From the NCBI RefSeq assembly GCF_020283565.1, contig NC_060065.1, forward strand, positions 44,194,409-44,258,408: a stretch of DNA of 64,000 nucleotides, written 5' to 3'. This document shows positions 38,227 through 50,101 of this stretch, one piece after another. Under the pieces are notes generated by a model. The model was not told where the DNA came from. It saw only the letters and a program-made list of their open reading frames with translations, and ran no database searches. The stretch comes from Trifolium pratense (lineage: Eukaryota; Streptophyta; Magnoliopsida; Fabales; Fabaceae). The position numbers were made by a program, and so were the translations under genes. Each line of letters opens with the position of its first letter. The first letter of the stretch is position 1.

Positions 38227-39693
38227 TCATATACTTTAACTTTTGAGGAGCCTGTAATTAACTTTCATGTCACAACTCCACAGAAAAATGGGTCTCACTG
38301 AAGTCCCGTCAGATATATTAGGGTTGCATCAACTACGGATCCTTGCCTTGAGTCAGAATTCCCTCCAATCAGTTCCAGAGGTAACTTTTTATTTTGTGTG
38401 GGAGGTGGGGGTTAAACAACAGGGATTTGGCTTCTATATGTATATACTACCTCTTTGATTCAGGTCCTGCGAAAAGTTGTGATAATATGCTTGAACTTCA
38501 TTTTAATTTAACAATTGTTTTCCTTTTTGAAAGAAATATTTTGACAGTGAGTGTGACGTTGAATCCGGCAGTTTATATATATGCCTCTTAAAACTCAGTT
38601 CTTACGAAAAGCATATATTGGCTTGACAATAACTTGGCTCCACTAATTTTTCTCTCAAGTGATAATGATGTTCATGTCTTGTTATTATCTATATATTTTT
38701 ACGGTTGAAGAAAGATGTTACCGTTCAATCTTTACCTAGGTTGAATTTCTAACCATACTTAAAATATTAGTTATTCGAAAGAAGACTTACATGTGTAGTT
38801 GACCACTGAGGGCTAAGTTATTCACATGTGTAGGCAATCTCAGCTCATAAAACCTGTCTTATAGATCAATGATCTATTTTTCAAATAACATATATATGTC
38901 TATTTCTCCTTTTCAGTATTTTATGCATTGCTCTCTTGCTCACCTTTCAACTTCTTTCAGGGACTAAAAAATTTCACTTCTCTCGTGGAGCTTGACCTAT
39001 CTGATAACAACATCTCATCCCTTCCACCTGAGCTGGTCAGTAACAAACACTGTTGTTTTCTCATTTAGTTAACTTCTTATTTTAATTTCTTAAAATTATA
39101 GAAATTGGTGGTGGTATGCTATACATCTCAACTCTCAAAATTAAAACTGTTGAGAAATTGGTGGTGGATGTTATTAGAAAGAAAAACAGATGGTAGTTAT
39201 TTTGGCCTACTCAATACGGTCGGTCATGCCTTGTTTTTTTTTTTTTTTTTGTCACTTTGATTTAACACATTTATTTTGATCAGGGTTTGCTGGAACCAAG
39301 CCTTCAAGCGTTGAGACTTGATGGGAACCCACTTAGAAGGTAACTTCCTCTTACACCACCTTTCTACATGCTTTCCCAAAGAGTAGAACTTATGAAAATG
39401 GTGCCAATATATTTTCACTTTAGAGCTTACAACTTCCTAATATGGAATGGTTAACACAAATATCTTAGTAAAGAAATAAATTGTTAAAGACTATGCCCCC
39501 TTCTTGGAACTCAAGCATTGCTAATTTCACAAAACAAAAACGAAGCATATAAATTAGCTAGATCTTCTGGAAAGCTTGGTTAATAAAATCATTATAATTT
39601 TTCTTTATTTGTTTCAGCATTCGGAGGCCTGTCTTGGATAAAGGAACTAAAGCTGTTCTAAAATATTTGAAGGACAAATTGCCAGAGCAGTAG
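30781..39693 (+). CDS. LRRC40-like leucine-rich repeat protein
   Basis: Twenty-one exons: 30781-30845, 30931-30997, 31429-31565, 31661-31747, 31833-31908, 32999-33073, 33179-33248, 33354-33431, 33515-33575, 33696-33774, 33934-34024, 34790-34850, 34962-35029, 35121-35191, 36853-36990, 37269-37373, 38003-38127, 38284-38380, 38961-39035, 39284-39339 and 39618-39693; 1758 nt, 585 residues. No signal peptide or membrane segment, so intracellular. About twenty leucine-rich repeats follow LxxLxLSxNxLxxLPxxI, for example [17 protein letters not shown] and [16 protein letters not shown] non-repeat linker near [17 protein letters not shown] splits the repeats into two blocks, as in LRRC40. The N-terminus ([21 protein letters not shown]) is characteristic. 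Partner unknown; presumably a protein-interaction scaffold. Known plant members resemble this length (about 584 residues). Introns carry LINE, MITE and microsatellite insertions. Confidence 0.92.
31085..31378. mobile_element. hAT-like MITE in LRR gene intron 2
   Basis: Ends ggcctgtttggat and atccaaatagaccc are inverted repeats; the interior has paired 'ttttcataagct' and 'agcttatgaaaa' runs that fold back. Confidence 0.6.
34859..34907 (-). repeat. Micro-retroinsertion in LRR gene intron 12
   Basis: AATGGTTTCTACCTTT (34859-34874) is repeated exactly at 34892-34907, around a T-run plus GTTGGTACATT. On the minus strand the insert reads AATGTACCAAC then an A-run, a typical LINE 3' end. It lies just after exon 12. 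Confidence 0.7.
35500..35872 (+). mobile_element. LINE 3' fragment in LRR gene intron 14
   Basis: A T/G-rich open stretch ends with ggtgtgttgggtggtctctt, then TATTAAATAAAATTTTAGC, CACTTTCC and an A-run of about ten. This is the layout of a plant L1-type LINE 3' end. The 94-residue frame inside has no conserved domain that I can name. Confidence 0.6.
36093..36220. mobile_element. Foldback MITE in LRR gene intron 14
   Basis: TCCTCCATTTAGATAGAGAT at the left pairs with ATCCCTCTCTAAATGGAGGA at the right, and GATTAGTGGG pairs with CCCACTAATC further in. About 128 bp, with nearly the whole length in the stem. Confidence 0.75.
36594..36670 (+). mobile_element. SINE head-like fragment
   Basis: Reads gtagcctaggggctagaaat then an A-box-like/tRNA-like segment ending in a long T-run. 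Similar to the tRNA-like head at 52913 (tagtaacctagtggctagac). Confidence 0.4.
37764..37806 (+). repeat. Micro-retroinsertion in LRR gene intron 16
   Basis: AAAACTTGATTAGGTT occurs exactly at 37764-37779 and 37791-37806, around CCCTT plus an A-run (11 bases). Confidence 0.65.
38171..38224 (+). repeat. (CA)27 microsatellite
   Basis: An uninterrupted CA dinucleotide run of 54 bases in LRR gene intron 17, about 45 bases after exon 17. Likely polymorphic. Confidence 0.97.
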
Positions 39694-39819
39694 TTTACTT
39701 TTTATATATTTCCAAAAAGTATATATTGGTCATTGGACATGAACTAAAGTTGTATTTTAATTTGATTTTTTATGCTTGAAGCTTTTGTATTTTTTGGTGC
39801 CTAAATATGCACGACTTAT

Positions 39820-39976
39820 ATCAATCGTTAGTTGGTTCAGTTGTAATTGGTGCTGAACTTGGTAGGGAGGATCACGGTTCGATTCCCCGCAACTGCGATT
39901 GGGAGGGGGGCTGGAACTATTTGATGTCAAAACTGACCTCCGAATCAGATTAAACTGGTGGTGAAAACAAAAAAAG
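39820..39976 (+). mobile_element. tRNA-derived SINE with probable target duplication
   Basis: An A-box-like tagttggttcagttg and a clear B box GGTTCGATTCC are about 45 bases apart, followed by gggaggggggctggaac, aactgacctccgaatcagat, ggtggtgaaaac and an A-run. Flanks ATGCACGACTTAT and ATGCATGACTTGT (about 39806 and 39976) are near-identical. It lies about 130 bases after the LRR stop codon. Confidence 0.75.
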
Positions 39977-40390
39977 AATGCATGACTTGTTTGTGTATAT
40001 ATACGATTGGTTGAGTTTCTGTGCATGGATGATCAAGAGGTGGAAGGATTGGTTAGGGGGGGTTGTGATTGTAACACGCACATATTTATATATTGAATTT
40101 AAGTAGTAACTCATAACTATCGTTCTATAAGTTTGTTTTGTAGGCTTGGTTAGATTTAGTACTTGTTTGGAACTACATCTAGCTAACATTTATATGGGGT
40201 CCTAAAGTAATTCTAATGTGGAAATATAGAAGCTAGAAAATTTAGCATTGAGACAAAAGTGTGTCAAATTGGTTTTCAATGCGAGAAAAAACACGGCCAC
40301 TTACAGTGTAAAAGAGTTGAATCATCATTTAATTATTTACACTTGTTAAAAAATAAGTTGAGGTTGAACTTGATTATTTAAACAAGTCTG

Positions 40391-40566
40391 GGCTCTTTTG
40401 GCGCATTTTTTAGAGCTTATGTAATTTTTATATATTATTATAAGTTTGTTAAAGTAGTTTATGATAAAATAACTTATAAAATTACAATTTTCACTAGTGT
40501 GAACTTATAAAATAACATAAAACCTAATTTATATTGCATAAGCTTTAAAAAAAATTGGGCCAACAC
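40391..40566. mobile_element. MITE copy 1 (GGCTC...TTTGG termini)
   Basis: Left ggctcttttggcgcattttt and right aaaattgggccaac; the interior (aattttcactagtgtgaact) is shared with copy 2 at 40764 and with 57466. Confidence 0.6.
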
Positions 40567-40763
40567 AACATTAATGACAAGTCTAACCACTAAATTACTT
40601 GACAAAAAAATATACATAAAATCAATAATTAGTTAAGTTCGCATCTTGCTTAAAAAAAAATTAAGTCTGTCTTCTTTATGAAAAAAAATAAATTAAGCCA
40701 ATGTCTTTTTTTTTGTTATGACGATTAAGTATGTCTAACAACAAGAAGAATTTACCAAGTAAC

Positions 40764-40959
40764 GGCTCGTTTGGCCCAGCTTTTTTTAGAGCTTATGCAA
40801 TTTTTATATATTATTATAAGTTTGTCAAGTTAATTTATGATAAAATAGCTTATAAAATTACAATTTTCACTAGTGTGAACTTATAAAATAGCATAAGATC
40901 TAATTTATATTGCATAAGCTGTTTGCATAAATTCTAAAAAAAGCTGGACCAAACGAGCC
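40764..40959. mobile_element. MITE copy 2 with well-preserved inverted repeats
   Basis: GGCTCGTTTGGCCCAGCTTT at the left mirrors AAAAGCTGGACCAAACGAGCC at the right, extending inward (agagcttatgcaa / ttgcataaattct). It lies 200 bases from copy 1 in the same orientation. Confidence 0.75.
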
Positions 40960-42174
40960 ATTATTATTTTAATCAATGCCCTAACTAAGTCACTAATTAG
41001 CCTTTTCTAAAGGATAAAAATAAAGATTTTTTTTCCCTTTCCAAATGATAAAAATAAAGAATTGAAAAGGCAAGTAACTTGAATTGAACACAAAAATCTT
41101 CTTTCGGCGGCTTTCTTTTGTCTTCAATATTTGGTAAACTGTCCAATATAATGATTTCTTGTATTTGGTGTGTTCTTTTTGTCCAATAAAAAAAAATGAT
41201 CTCTTAAACACCACCAAATGGTTCATAACTTCAATCACCAAATGGAACACACCATCTAATGTGTCATACAACACCTATACACATGATATTTCCAAGCACA
41301 ATTGATGAAAATCATAGCAATTTTTATTTTATAATTTTGCATTTACATCTACATCAGAACCACACTAAATGCTTAATTTCTTTTCTCAGAATTCTGGTGA
41401 TTTTAATTTCTTGTTGATAAAAAAACACATTATTAAACAACTGAAAATCACGATTCATATAAAAATATACCAAAATACCTCTGAATCACGATTCTTGTCG
41501 TCCACACATGACCAAAGTTCGGACATCCAAAAAATATGTCTTGAACTGATTCCTCTATACCGCAACCGCCCACACAAGAAATTTTCAGCAACATTAACAC
41601 CACACTAAGACGAGTTATTATTCATTGGCAATAAAGCTACACAACAATCATCAAATAAACAAAGAGATCTTCAAAATGACCAACCTATTCCAAATAATGA
41701 CCGACTTATAACCAACTTTAATCGGAATAGCCTCCACCGATGCCATCAATCCAATCTCAAATGTCAGACACATTATCGTGCAAAGTAATATTAGTTAAAA
41801 TATTTTTATACTCAACAACCAAATATTAGCTAAAACATTTCTCTATATATATATATAACAACGAACTTCTTCTTCCACTTAAACAATCTTTTCCTCCGAA
41901 GCTACCAACATTGCCCTCTCCCACCTTACAACTAAACTTCTATACTAAAGATACATCTTAATCAACCGTTGAAATATACAACTATAACACTGACAGAGAT
42001 TTGAAGACGCTCGATCCAAACAAGCATAGGCGACTAATTAGTCATAGAATAAAAACTGCATATATATTAAATTGACTTGATAGTTGACATATCCAAAACA
42101 TAATATACTTACAATCTAACATCAGCACTTATCTTGGAAAAAAAAGAAAAAGAAACAAGACGCAAAGTATGTAT

Positions 42175-42281
42175 GTCTATATTGCCCGGGTGCGGGTACG
42201 GTACCGGTACCCGGTATCAGTATGGGGTACATCATTTTTAAAATAACTAAGGTACGGATACGTCTTTATAATTTTTTTTTT

Positions 42282-42328
<47 letters not shown>

Positions 42329-43030
42329 ATATAGTTATATTGTTAAAACAAATAATTAAACATAAAAAAGATCACACCACACTTTAAATGTAATTTAAAT
42401 CGTTCGAAAGATCAAAATATGAAATTAAAAACCAATTAGCTCAAAAAGAGTCAATTATTTCATTCTTCATCATCACTAAAAAGAGTGACCTCTAGTTAGG
42501 TTCACCGCGAGAAAGACTAGCAATTTCAAGAATATCAACTATATATTAAATAAATCTCATTCATCTCTACGAATATCCCACATTTTTGTTGCACTTTCAT
42601 TATAAGTATTAATATTTCTCTTTCTTGAGAGAAGACGAAGATTGGTATGAATAAAAATTAGATCTTCATCTCTCTTTGAATTTAGTCTATTCCTTTTCAA
42701 TGAACGAGTGAATAATTTCGGCGGCTACTTTGTTATTGTTTTTTAGCAATAGTTGCTATTTTATATTTTAAAAAATTAAAAAACCTAAATCTTCCTATAA
42801 AAAAAACTAATAATAAAAGAAAAAGGAGAAGAAAAAAAACCGTGTTTTTTTGGATTGGTGTACCACGCGCGTACCACACGTGTAACAATTGCAAAATAAA
42901 AAATAAAAAATTAGGTACGACGTCGGTGCGTATCAGAGAAGTACCATACGCGTATCGGTACCCCGGTACATACCTAGTACCGGTACTCGGTCGAAAATGA
43001 AGTATCCATGCAACATAGATGTATGTGTAG
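42175..43030. mobile_element. Non-autonomous TIR element with GGTACCGG-rich ends
   Basis: The left end (tattgcccgggtgcgggtac, ggtaccggtacccgg) and the right end (cggtaccccggtacatacct, tagtaccggtactcggtcga, tccatgcaacata) are imperfect inverted copies. It includes an AT microsatellite. No coding frame is supported. Flanking TGTATGT on both sides may be part of a target duplication. Confidence 0.5.
42283..42323 (+). repeat. (TA)n microsatellite
   Basis: About twenty TA units in an AT-rich element. Confidence 0.9.
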
Positions 43031-43947
43031 AAGAACATGATGGGTTATGATCGAAACAAAGTATGTGTAAACAAACACTTTAACACACTCTTTTCCATAT
43101 GATTCCATTCGATTAAAAATGTTCATAGTACAAATGCTACAGCAAACAAACCAGAACTGAAATTCTTAACCTAAAACATCTGCTGACGTGGCTCATTGAG
43201 AGAGTGCCACGTATGAACAACTTCAAAGACAAGAAATCAACCTAGGTACCACCACCGACGCCACCATGTTTTTTCTCTTTCCTTTTCACACTCTCTCAAA
43301 TTCCTCAATCTTCCTCAAAATTTCATTACAGAAAAAAAACAAGACCCCTAATAAGAAACACATGAAAATTTCCCATTCATAAACACACTTCATAAAACCC
43401 TAATCTTTTTCATTTTTCTTCAACACCCATCAAATCAATCACTACCCTTTGATTCCTCTCTTAATTTAATTGCTTCCTTCTCATCGCACTTTCCTTTTTC
43501 TCTTCAATTTTCCACAAAAGTTTCTTCCTTTCTTCACTCAGCTACTTGATTTAGATCAGTGTTTGATTTCAATTCAATTGATCTAATTTCAATTTGAAAT
43601 TCTTCTTTGCTTGCAAAATTCAATTTTTTTTGGGTGTAAAGGTGTTTTTTTTTTGTCTTTGATCTTTGAATTTTGAAGGTGATTTTGCGGGGGGTGTGAT
43701 TAGTACTTTTCTGATGTTTGATTTCCAATCTCATTTTCAATCATCACCCATTAATTCTTCCTATTCAATTTGTCATATTTTTCTCCCTTATGATGTTTTC
43801 TTCATATGCTGCTTCAATTGTATGAGATTTCGTCTCAAAATTTGATACTTTATTCAAAAGGGTTGTTGCTGGTTGTGTGAAGAAGAAGAAGAATCACTTT
43901 TAGTTTTCTTTGGTGAGAGAAAAAATTTCAATTTTCAACTTTCAAGT

Positions 43948-46900
43948 ATGGGAAAAAATCACTTTGAGGAATTACCTTCACATTTGATTTTGGAAATTCT
44001 ATGCTCAGGGAAGCTAAGTGCAATAGACCTTGTTCGTTTGGAATTTGCTTCAAAAACTTTTGGTGTTAGAAATGACTTATGTGACTTAAAGTTTAAGTCA
44101 TTGGTAGACTTAGCTGCATTTCAATTGTGTGGCTCTAATGCCACCTTTTCAATGATTGGTTTGAATTCTCAAAAGGATTTGTATGATCGATGTGGCGGAA
44201 AATGGAAGCGGGTTTTGAGGTTTTTGGAGTCTGTTGAACAATCCTCTGACATGGTTGAGACATCTTCAGGCAATGTACTATTTCATTATATAAACTATTG
44301 TCTTTTAATGTTTGTTTGTTTCCTTTTGTATTAAAAGTTGCCATTTTCGGTTTCGATTCTATATTAAGTAAGTTTCTTAAGAGTGATGATGTTTTATGTT
44401 TTTCTGCCCCAAATTGTTTAAACATAAGAGTTTATATGGTAAGTAAATCAACAGCAACAAGTAGTGATGTCAATCGCTGATTGCGGAAATTAGTAGTTTG
44501 TTCAAATTCTGCTATGCTAAGTTGCTATAGCGCTGCTATAACCGCTATGTGACAAAACTCTGTATTAAATAGTGTATTGTAGACTAAAAGTGATTTGTTC
44601 AAATTCCACTATGCTATATAGCTTTATTGTGCCGCTATAGCTGCTATTTGACAACATTGTTAATAAGTGATGCAATAATACATTTGTGCAATGAATTAAA
44701 CAGAAAAAAAAGAAAAGGATATGGATTTGGATTTATAAATGTTGTATAATGATAGTTTAAGAACAAGTCTCATAATTTGGATACTTTTTTATGTTATTTT
44801 TTCACTTGCTTATCTTTACTATTCTTACTTTCCTTTTATAAGATGAGTTGTAGAGTTGTACATAAATGATGAATGGCATTTTATTGGCAGATGCAAATTA
44901 CGGCAGGAAAGTATCACACCTTGGCGATCAGCAATTCCTCGGTCTATTCTTGTGGTTCAAGTTTGTGTGGTGTACTTGGTCAAGGATCTGAAACAACACA
45001 GTGTTCAGCATTTACTCGAATCAACTTCCCACCTTTGGCGCGTGTGGCACATGTTTCAGCCTCCTATAACCATGCAGCTTTCGTTATGCAATCTGGAGAG
45101 GTTTGTAGCTGCTTAATCTTTATTCAATAATTAGACACACGGGCAAGTCATTAGTATGGAATAAATTACTCTGCACGTTCCATTATTGTTGTATTTTCAT
45201 TGGAATTGAAACCAATAGTTTTTTTTTTAATTGTAAAATGATTAATACTTGTTTCCGTCATGAACGTGCAACTTCACCTTGCAGGTATTCACATGTGGAG
45301 ATAATTCATCTTCGTGCTGTGGTCATAGTGATACAAATCGACCTATTTTCAGGCCACGTCTTGTTGAATCCTTAAAGGGGATTCCTTGCAAGCAGGTAAA
45401 CTACATATCACCTTTCATGATTACCATATGAAAGCTTGCTTTGCTTCTATTATTTTTCGTCTGTTCTCTTTTGCTATATGTTTTGATCTTAGTCTGATAT
45501 AATATAAAATTGGCTATCAATTCTTTCCATGAAGGCCGCGATAAAATGCATTTTATAGTTTAAATCATAGTCACATAATTTCCTGAAGTATATAGGGAAC
45601 TGCGAATTGGTTTGGACTTACCAATTCGCGGTGTTTTTCCAAATTGATTTGTCGAAATGCCTGTTGAATTCGTAAAAAGCCGCAAACCAAAAAGATTGAA
45701 GAGTAAATGTTTTACAGAAAGGTAAGTGGTTTTCACATGGGAGAGAAAGAAGAGTGACCAAAGTATAATAAAGCGTGATATTTCTCTGATAACCCAGATT
45801 CTAGAACGTGAGTTTTCATGAACGATCAAGGGAGATATCATGTGACCGACTTGATGAAGGGGGTGATGGCCAATCTAATGACTTAATTGGGGATTGATTT
45901 GCAATTTTAATCAAATTCGATCCTTACCATCAAACAAATTATTTCATAAGAGGTTCATCTCGGTTTGCATTTTATGTTACGATTTTCCTAACGCGTGCAA
46001 TATTGCTGCACACAATAAAGATAGTTAATTACTCGGTTTTTCCCTTATTTATTCACTTATGATGATTCTTAACATATGCAATATTGTACACCTTAGAAAA
46101 ACCGTTTAAACAATCTCAGTTCTCATTGGATTATTAATCTCACTTTAGACTAAATAACCTGATAAGCAACCAAGCTCTCATTGAACCTTCACTTAAAAGC
46201 TAGCTATCAAGGGGGAAATTAAAAGCAAGCCGCAATACCGAAGTTCCTATCAGATTTCAAAGTTCACTTTGATCGCTATATTTATAATCTTTCTACCTTG
46301 CAATATAGTTATATATTTCAAGGAAGTATAATAATGCATTTTGTGATTTTAGGTCATTACTAAGTTATTTGGAGAGGGTTGTTGTCTCTAACTTAAAACT
46401 ACTGTAGTTTTGTCATATGTTTGAAACATTATGCGTTGTTCCAAGTTACACAATAATAAATCTTGTGTAAAAATTTGTGCATTCCAGTTAGCCTAAGATG
46501 TTCCATCGATTTGCTGTGATGTATGTGCTCAGTACTATTTTGGATATCCATGAAGGCACTAGCTTCTCAATTGTCAACTTTTTTTAGGCTAAATTATATT
46601 TTAAGGTTTTACTTTTGTCACTTAACTTTTTCTCGTACCATTTTGGTCTCTTAAGTTACAAACGTTAAACACTTCAGTCCTTTTCTATTGGTTTTTGAGT
46701 TCGTCAAATGTTTCGTATGTGGCATTACGTTTTGGTGATTAGGTGTCTGACTCAGCAAGAAGAAGAGGAATGAAACAAAGGAAACATTTGACAGACTCAA
46801 ACAGAAAATCGACAGAAATGAACAAAGTGTCTAAAAGATTTTGTAACTTGAGGGATCCAAATTTAACGAAAAAAACTAAGGATCCAAATTGACATTATCC

Positions 46901-48161
46901 AATTTTTTATTATTCAATGAAGCCTGATTTATAAGGTCTTCTCTAAACGATATGAAATACATGAATGTCTCTCAGGTTGCAGCAGGGCTAAACTTCACAG
47001 TCTTCCTCACTAGACAAGGTCATGTGTATACATGCGGAACCAACTCGCACGGCCAACTTGGTCATGGCGACGCCCAAGACAGACCAAGCCCCAAAAAGAT
47101 TGAATTCCTTGGTAAAGTAGGACCTATTGTTCAAGTTGTTGCTGGACCTAGCTATATCTTATCTGTAACAGGAGATGGATCAGTATACTCCTTCGGATCA
47201 GGTGGTAATTTCTGTCTTGGCCATGGTGAGCAACATGACGAGTTACTGCCACGTTTGATACAGAAATTTAGAAGAAAAGGTACTCACGTTGTTCAAGTAT
47301 CTGCTGGCGACGAGCATGCAGTGGCACTTGATTCAAATGGATTTGTGAGTTTCACAATGGACATGATAAATTTTCGATTTTACTTTTCACACACTTGGTT
47401 TGCACTATTGAAGTACTCGATGGAATAGCTTATAAGTTTCTGTTATTATTGGTTCAGGTATATACATGGGGGAAGGGATATTGCGGTGCTTTAGGCCATG
47501 GAGATGAGATTGAGAAAACAAGACCAGAGTTGTTGTCGAGTCTCAAGAATCACCTAGCTGTTCAGGTATTATATCCTTAATAATTTCTGTTAATCTTTGT
47601 TTAGATCCAACGGTTAAATTCTTTGCATTATAGGGACCATTTGAAAGTGTGTCCGATGTCCGACACTGAAACACATATCGGTGTCATACATCGGCCCATG
47701 TAGTTACATTCAATTTCTATTTTCAGATTATTATCAGTTTTGACGTGTCAGAGTTAGTGTCATGTCAGTGTCCGTGTCTGTGTTTCTCAATCATATATTC
47801 ACATTATTATTCTTACATGTAGGTCTGTGCAAGAAAGAGAAAAACCTTTGTTCTACTTGATTCAGGTTTGGTCTATGGCTTTGGCTCAATGGGATTTGGC
47901 AGCCTAGGATTTTTAGACAGAAAGTTATCAGATAAAATCTTGAAACCAAGAATCTTAAACTCATTAAGATCTCACCATGTTTCTCAAATCAGCACCGGCC
48001 TCTACCACACTGCAGTAGTCACTAACCGCGGACAAATATTTGGTTTTGGCGACAACGAAAGAGCTCAACTTGGTCATGATACATTAAGAGAATGCCTTGA
48101 ACCTATTGAGATTTTCATAGAAAATTCATCATCTGAAGAAGATGTTGATCCTATGTTATAA
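43948..48161 (+). CDS. F-box-like RCC1-repeat protein
   Basis: Six exons: 43948-44274, 44891-45100, 45285-45395, 46976-47344, 47458-47565 and 47823-48161; 1464 nt, 487 residues, all introns in phase 0. Residues about 5-50 (FEELPSHLILEILCSGKLSAIDLVRLE) are F-box-like. From about residue 110 there are RCC1/beta-propeller repeats with the signature GxYHTLAI, VYSCGSSLCGVLGQG, VYTCGTNSHGQLGHGD, VYSFGSGGNFCLGHG, VYTWGKGYCGALGHGDE, IFGFGDNERAQLGHD; about seven blades. Family: RCC1 propellers include UVR8 and Ran exchange factors, but the key residues of neither role were checked. An F-box would suggest a substrate adaptor of an SCF ligase. The start is the first ATG after a TTG-opened frame. The tail ends in an acidic SSSEEDVDPML. 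Long introns 1 and 3 hold repeats. Confidence 0.9.
44460..44670 (+). repeat. Dispersed repeat in F-box/RCC1 intron 1
   Basis: Two tandem-like blocks share 'tttgttcaaattc(t/c)(g/a)ctatgct' and 'gccgctatag / gcgctgctata' wording and end in CTATTTGACAACA. A common legume repeat; class unclear. Confidence 0.4.
46587..46900. mobile_element. Foldback element in F-box/RCC1 intron 3
   Basis: Left wording ccattttggtctcttaagtt and gttcgtcaaatgtttc is mirrored on the right by gaaacatttgacagactc and aacttgagggatccaaattt. Non-coding. Confidence 0.55.
47645..47795. repeat. Dispersed GTGTCCG/CGACAC repeat, copy 3
   Basis: Contains gtgtccgatgtccgacactg and gtcatgtcagtgtccgtgtc, in F-box/RCC1 intron 5. Confidence 0.45.
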
Positions 48162-48684
48162 ACCAGCATCTGATACATCAAAAGAAGTCACATACTTTTT
48201 ATGTGTGGTTCACCTGAATATTTTAGAATTATTATTTTGTACTTGTAAAAGTTTAATGTTTTATAGATATAAACAAATAATTATAGTAACATGTAAGATT
48301 GTGAGTAACCATTTTTCATTCAGTTGAAGGGTTAATAGTTTGGAACCATTTTTTTGGGTCATTAAATATCTATGTACTTTTATTCCTCGATATTTTTTTT
48401 ATAGGCAAATGTTAGTACGTTACCTTATATTAGAGTTGGAAGCATGGACCCTAAAAGTATTACGAGAAAAAAATTTGTCCCTAAAAATGCCAAAACAAGT
48501 GAAACAAATTTGTTAATTTGTTTTTTGGTAAACTACAATATCCTCTGTGTAACTGTATAGGCTAACTCGTTGAGGTAATCGAGATTCATTTAAGGGGTTA
48601 ACTCTTTTCAACAAATGTTTTTTCATCTGTACTGGTCAGATATCAAACTTTGGATTAAATAGTTAAGGGATTCAAGTATCTACC

Positions 48685-48835
48685 GCCACTGACAACGTTT
48701 GTGAAATGTAACATTGATGCAACAGTGTTCATGCCGGAACAAAAAGTGAGCATAGGAGTCTGCCTTCACAATGAAGTTCTACATGTATTGTTTCTATCAT
48801 TATTAATGAAGTTCCTTAAGTTTGTTACCGAAAAA
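48685..48835 (+). mobile_element. LINE RNase H fragment with target duplication
   Basis: The frame reads VKCNIDATVF then IGVCLHNEVLHVLF, the N-terminal part of the RNase H domain (KCNxDA) of plant L1-type LINEs, then jumps to a 3' end TTGTTACCG plus A-run. AAGTATCTACC flanks it at 48674-48684 and 48836-48846. It is both 5'-truncated and internally deleted. Confidence 0.7.
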
Positions 48836-49966
48836 AAGTATCTACCACGTGTGTCATATGTGTTGCGGTGCAGATTTGTTAATTTGTGCACAAAATAGAT
48901 AAAAGAAAATCACAAATGTCAAGTTACAATCGACTTTGGCTAGGCTAGGAGCAGGCCATCTATTCCTACTTTACTTTCTTAAAAGATTAGATCTCTTTTT
49001 CAGTCAAGGTGGGAGTAGGCAGTTCTCTTATAAAAAAGATGAGAGGTTAAGGCGCTTCTTCGATTAGGTGTATCGTGGCAGGGGTTGTGCACAATCAAAG
49101 AGTGGTGATACAAAGGATGAAGATAATAAGGAGGGGTAGTTGTACCTTCAATAACTTGTTATATGTCATTTTCCTAATATCTGAAAATGATGGAGCTTCA
49201 ATTTTATTGACATTTTCCTAACTTTCCTACATGAAGTTGCTTTAGTGTAACTAGCAGTAGTGAGGCTTCCACATGATTGCATTAGTTTTCTTTTCTCTCC
49301 TTTTCTTTTTGCAAAAAATAAAATAAAATCATATAAAAGTCTAGCAAGAGTTATGTTTTCTGTTTTTTGGATATAAATGTTGGGCCAAATTTGTGTTTAG
49401 CTCTTGCTTGCCACATGAATACAAAAAATATTGTGGCTATATTTGCTTAGTATAGTATATCAAATGTCATAGTCAGTCAATAAATGTCTTAAATCATTTT
49501 GGCAAAAAAATAATCTGCCAGTCTTGCAATGTTTCTAAGCTTAAATTCTTCCTTAGGAAATGTGTTATGTGTTCTTTGTATGAACCATTACTTTGTTTGT
49601 TGCTAAAATGTTGGCATTTAATATTTAGCCCCAACACATAATAAATTTCAATGGCAAGAGTTGGTAGTATATGCATAGTAAAAATTCAAACACACTAAAT
49701 GAAAGGACCAAAGTTTGGTAACACTTAGATACGAATACCTACCATTTATTTTTACAATTTTTACTTACTTTGTTTTTGTGTTTTTTAAGATTTTTTAATT
49801 ACCAACAATGAATTGTTTCAAGTATTAAGGATTTGATTCCAGACCATATGAAAAAAATTCGGTTGGAAGAAAAGAACTCGCCTTATGTGCTCGTTGATTT
49901 ATGGATTTTATTTATTATCCTTCGAGTTACATATGATGCAAGTTATGTCTGTTTAGATTTTTTTAG

Positions 49967-50101
49967 CCATGACTCAGATTTGTATTTTACTTCTTATTGA
50001 TGCTGTTGGGAAATCTGCACAGATAGGATCGCATACTCACCCGATGCTATGGAGGGTCTCACTCCGGTATCCGCTTTAATTCATGCAGCTACTATGGTCA
50101 C
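49967..50101 (+). pseudogene. nad5: Nuclear insertion of mitochondrial nad5 (NUMT)
   Basis: The stretch gctgttgggaaatctgcaca, then ccgatgctatggagggtctc and catgcagctactatggtcac, encodes the conserved Nad5 segment GAVGKSAQIG...PDAMEGxTPVSALIHAATMV. About four bases are missing between the parts (TWLPDA reads through a frameshift), so it is not functional. Nad5 belongs to mitochondrial complex I; a copy here with flanking AT-rich nuclear DNA is a NUMT of about 130 bp. Confidence 0.85.

Larger units (their letters stand above)
39694..43947. other. Intergenic region with SINE, paired MITEs and a TIR element
   Basis: No gene is supported. Contents: a SINE (39820-39976), two copies of one MITE (40391-40566 and 40764-40959), an element with GGTACCGGTACC-rich ends (42175-43030) and, just before the F-box/RCC1 gene, a CT-rich leader-like stretch (43260-43560). 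Confidence 0.5.
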
